The notes under the pieces: model-generated | The model's database searches: none | Told to the model about the DNA's origin: nothing | Seen by the model: only the letters and a program-made list of their open reading frames with translations | Source: Pelargonium nanum | Taxonomy: Eukaryota; Streptophyta; Magnoliopsida; Geraniales; Geraniaceae | Assembly: GCA_036897485.1 (NCBI GenBank) | Contig: JAYMTF010000525.1 | Span: 1-34,394 of the forward strand | Direction: 5' to 3' | Length of the DNA stretch: 34,394 bases | Made by a program: the position numbers and the translations under genes | In this document: positions 34,357 to 34,394 of the stretch, one piece after another | Numbering within the stretch: position 1 is the first letter of the stretch | Layout of the letters: every line of letters starts with the position of its first letter

Positions 34357-34394
34357 GTTGTTGTTGTTGTTATTATTATTATTATTATTATTAT
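34357..34394. repeat. (GTT)n/(ATT)n trinucleotide repeat, running off the window
   Basis: Four GTT units followed by at least seven ATT units reach the last base of the window, so the array is truncated here. Confidence 0.95.

Larger units (their letters stand above)
27482..34394. other. Intergenic region from the NIP promoter to the window end
   Basis: No gene is supported. It contains three short hAT-like elements (27945-28165, 32283-32516, 32568-32784), a diverged direct repeat of a GGGCTTTA-rich block (27850-27940 and 28724-28802), a diverged tandem duplication (31067-31480), AT-dinucleotide repeats (31529-31579), a cluster of ACGT sites (33191-33355), a CACTA-like terminus (34113-34307) and a trinucleotide repeat at the very end. 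The frame at 33066-33422 has no family features. Confidence 0.55.

Overview
The window looks like nuclear DNA of a flowering plant, most likely a core eudicot. It is AT-rich and gene-poor, its genes have small introns, it carries a Stowaway-type MITE and other plant-style non-autonomous transposons, and all protein families seen are plant families. I cannot name the species.

Four genes can be supported. (1) 4934-5344 (+): an intronless, secreted, proline-rich (hydroxyproline-rich glycoprotein type) protein of 136 aa with a signal peptide and a GPI-anchor-like tail. (2) 11425-11907 (+): a second secreted proline-rich protein of 160 aa with the same layout. (3) 13016-17653 (-): a nine-exon TPX2-domain microtubule-binding protein of the WVD2-LIKE/MDP40 type, 674 aa, with a probable leader exon near 20.0-20.15 kb and a 2.25-kb 5'-UTR intron. 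(4) 24948-27481 (-): a five-exon NIP aquaporin, 249 aa, with a subgroup I (W-V-A-R) selectivity filter. I assembled genes 3 and 4 by hand from splice signals; every junction keeps frame. From memory, the order proline-rich, proline-rich, TPX2 also occurs on Arabidopsis chromosome 1 near MDP40, so genes 1-3 are probably an old syntenic block.

Layout: 1-4.6 kb is non-coding with GA-rich tracts and a GC-rich repeat fragment; 4.6-5.4 kb is gene 1; 5.4-11.4 kb is intergenic; 11.4-11.9 kb is gene 2; 13.0-20.2 kb is gene 3 with its leader; 20.2-24.9 kb is intergenic; 24.9-27.6 kb is gene 4; 27.6-34.4 kb is intergenic with MITE-like elements, diverged duplications, a cluster of ACGT sites and a hairpin-rich CACTA-like terminus.

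The two proline-rich proteins would act at the cell surface or wall, the TPX2 protein on cortical microtubules, and the NIP in a membrane moving small uncharged solutes. Nothing in the sequence shows that they work as one pathway. The least ordinary features are a degenerate tandem array of about 13-14 copies filling the leader intron of the TPX2 gene, a 15-residue repeat expansion inside its second coding exon, and two introns in unrelated genes that need GC-AG splice sites to keep frame. I found no clearly new multi-gene system.
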